A stretch of 60,774 nt of DNA, from assembly GCA_947629785.1 (NCBI GenBank), contig CANRFB010000009.1, forward strand, positions 1 through 60,774. Direction: 5' to 3'. The position numbers were made by a program, and so were the translations under genes. The DNA comes from an uncultured Clostridia bacterium (GTDB lineage Bacteria > Bacillota > Clostridia > Oscillospirales > Ruminococcaceae). Shown here piece after piece: positions 60,366 through 60,774 of the stretch. The stretch's first letter is position 1; every line of letters begins with the position of its first letter. Below the pieces are notes generated by a model. That model was not told the origin of the DNA, did no database searches, and saw nothing but the letters and a program-made list of their open reading frames with translations.

Positions 60366-60625
60366 AACTGCTTTGGGAAGATTCGGCTTGGGACGATTAT
60401 ATTTATTGGCAGATTCAGGATAGAAAAACACTGAAAAAAATAAATTCACTGCTTACAGAAATAAAGCGTACTCCTTTTAACGGGCTTGGCAAAGCAGAGC
60501 CTTTAAAAGGGGATTTAAGCGGATTGTGGAGCAGGCGTATAGACGATAAAAACAGATTAGTTTATTTTATTAAAGACAGCACTGTTTATATTGTTTCCTG
60601 CCGCGGACATTATAACGATAAATAG
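60362..60625 (+). CDS. yoeB: YoeB/Txe family mRNA interferase toxin
   Basis: Ribosome-dependent endoribonuclease of 87 aa. The catalytic set of E. coli YoeB is present at identical positions: Glu46 (KAEPLKGDLSG), Arg65 (DDKNRLVYF), His83 and Tyr84 (SCRGHYNDK). YoeB usually pairs with a YefM-type antitoxin; here the partner is RelB/DinJ-like. The TAG stop overlaps the first base of the next repeat. Confidence 0.92.
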   Translation: MKLLWEDSAWDDYIYWQIQDRKTLKKINSLLTEIKRTPFNGLGKAEPLKGDLSGLWSRRIDDKNRLVYFIKDSTVYIVSCRGHYNDK

Positions 60626-60774
60626 GCAGGCTGAGCCTGCACCCGGTCAGGCATTATTTTGTTATCTTCCGCGTGTGCCTGCCGTGAGGCAGGCTGTAGC
60701 CTGCACCCGGTCAGGCATTATTTTGTTATCTTCCGCGTGTGCCTGCCGTGAGGCAGGCTGTAGCCTGCACCCGG
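60625..60774 (+). repeat. Tandem repeat array of 63-64 bp cores (runs off the window)
   Basis: Two full units and the start of a third: GCAGGCTGAGCCTGCACCC or GCAGGCTGTAGCCTGCACCC, TCAGGCATTATTTTGTTATC, TTCCGCGTG, then TGCCTGCCGTGAGGCAGG. Periods are 63 and 64 bases, the difference being one T in the loop. It begins in the yoeB stop codon. The array continues beyond the window. Confidence 0.9.

Noticed and set aside
59591-60774. Possible CRISPR array in the tandem repeats
   Set aside because: Units are contiguous, 63-77 bp, with conserved rather than unique sequence between hairpins, and no cas genes are nearby. This is a tandem repeat, not repeat-spacer structure.

Overview
The window (60.8 kb, moderate GC) looks like the chromosome of a motile, anaerobic, Gram-positive member of the Clostridia, most likely a Ruminococcaceae/Oscillospiraceae-type gut bacterium. 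The basis is the flagellar gene set with FliY and CheC/CheD, no outer-membrane ring genes (flgH, flgI), strong AAAGGA/AGGAGG ribosome sites, and RhuM-Fic and DUF975 genes. Species cannot be fixed from the sequence alone.

Region 1 (145-1592, +): a small NfeD-SPFH membrane operon. Region 2 (1792-28567, -): one 27-kb fla/che operon read leftward as flgB-flgC-fliE-fliF-fliG-fliH-fliI-fliJ-fliK-flgD-(flagellar operon protein)-flgE-flbD-motA-motB-fliM-fliY-cheY-fliO-fliP-fliQ-fliR-flhB-flhA-fliA(sigma 28)-flgF-flgG-cheC-cheD. It encodes rod, hook, motor, export apparatus, sigma factor and CheY-P phosphatases. fliL, flhF and flhG are absent from their usual places. Region 3 (29188-43063, -): a DUF975 membrane protein followed by a dispersed arginine pathway (argG, argH, argC, argJ, argB, argD, argF). 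It is interleaved with two alpha/beta hydrolases, a lipoprotein, a HicA/HicB toxin-antitoxin pair and a RhuM-Fic protein. Region 4 (43296-45764): a small accessory islet with an Rpn/PD-(D/E)XK nuclease, two unknown small genes (one apparently needing a -1 frameshift), an XRE regulator and an orphan small gene. Region 5 (45761-51775, -): metallophosphatase, purine nucleoside phosphorylase, intracellular pullulanase, and a FlhB-C-terminal-like plus FliK-like pair. Region 6 (52144-57162, +): cheA-cheW-cheR-cheB, completing the chemotaxis core. CheA has two P2 domains and CheB a degenerate receiver. Region 7 (57289-60625): a surface protein with a membrane anchor, a membrane protein, a Nudix hydrolase, and a RelB/YoeB-type toxin-antitoxin pair lying between repeat arrays.

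The most unusual feature is a family of intergenic repeats in at least eleven places. The full form is about 200 bp, bounded by 14-bp inverted ends (TTAAGAGTTGAGAG) that run into heptanucleotide tracts. It carries two predicted hairpins whose stems vary in a compensated way between copies. Copies occur only between genes, often begin exactly at or within the stop codon of the neighbouring gene, and nearly all have the same orientation on the + strand whatever the direction of the flanking genes. Tandem 63-64 bp and 77 bp derivatives surround the RelB/YoeB genes. I did not recognise the family; it may be a MITE-like or REP-like element or a structured RNA.
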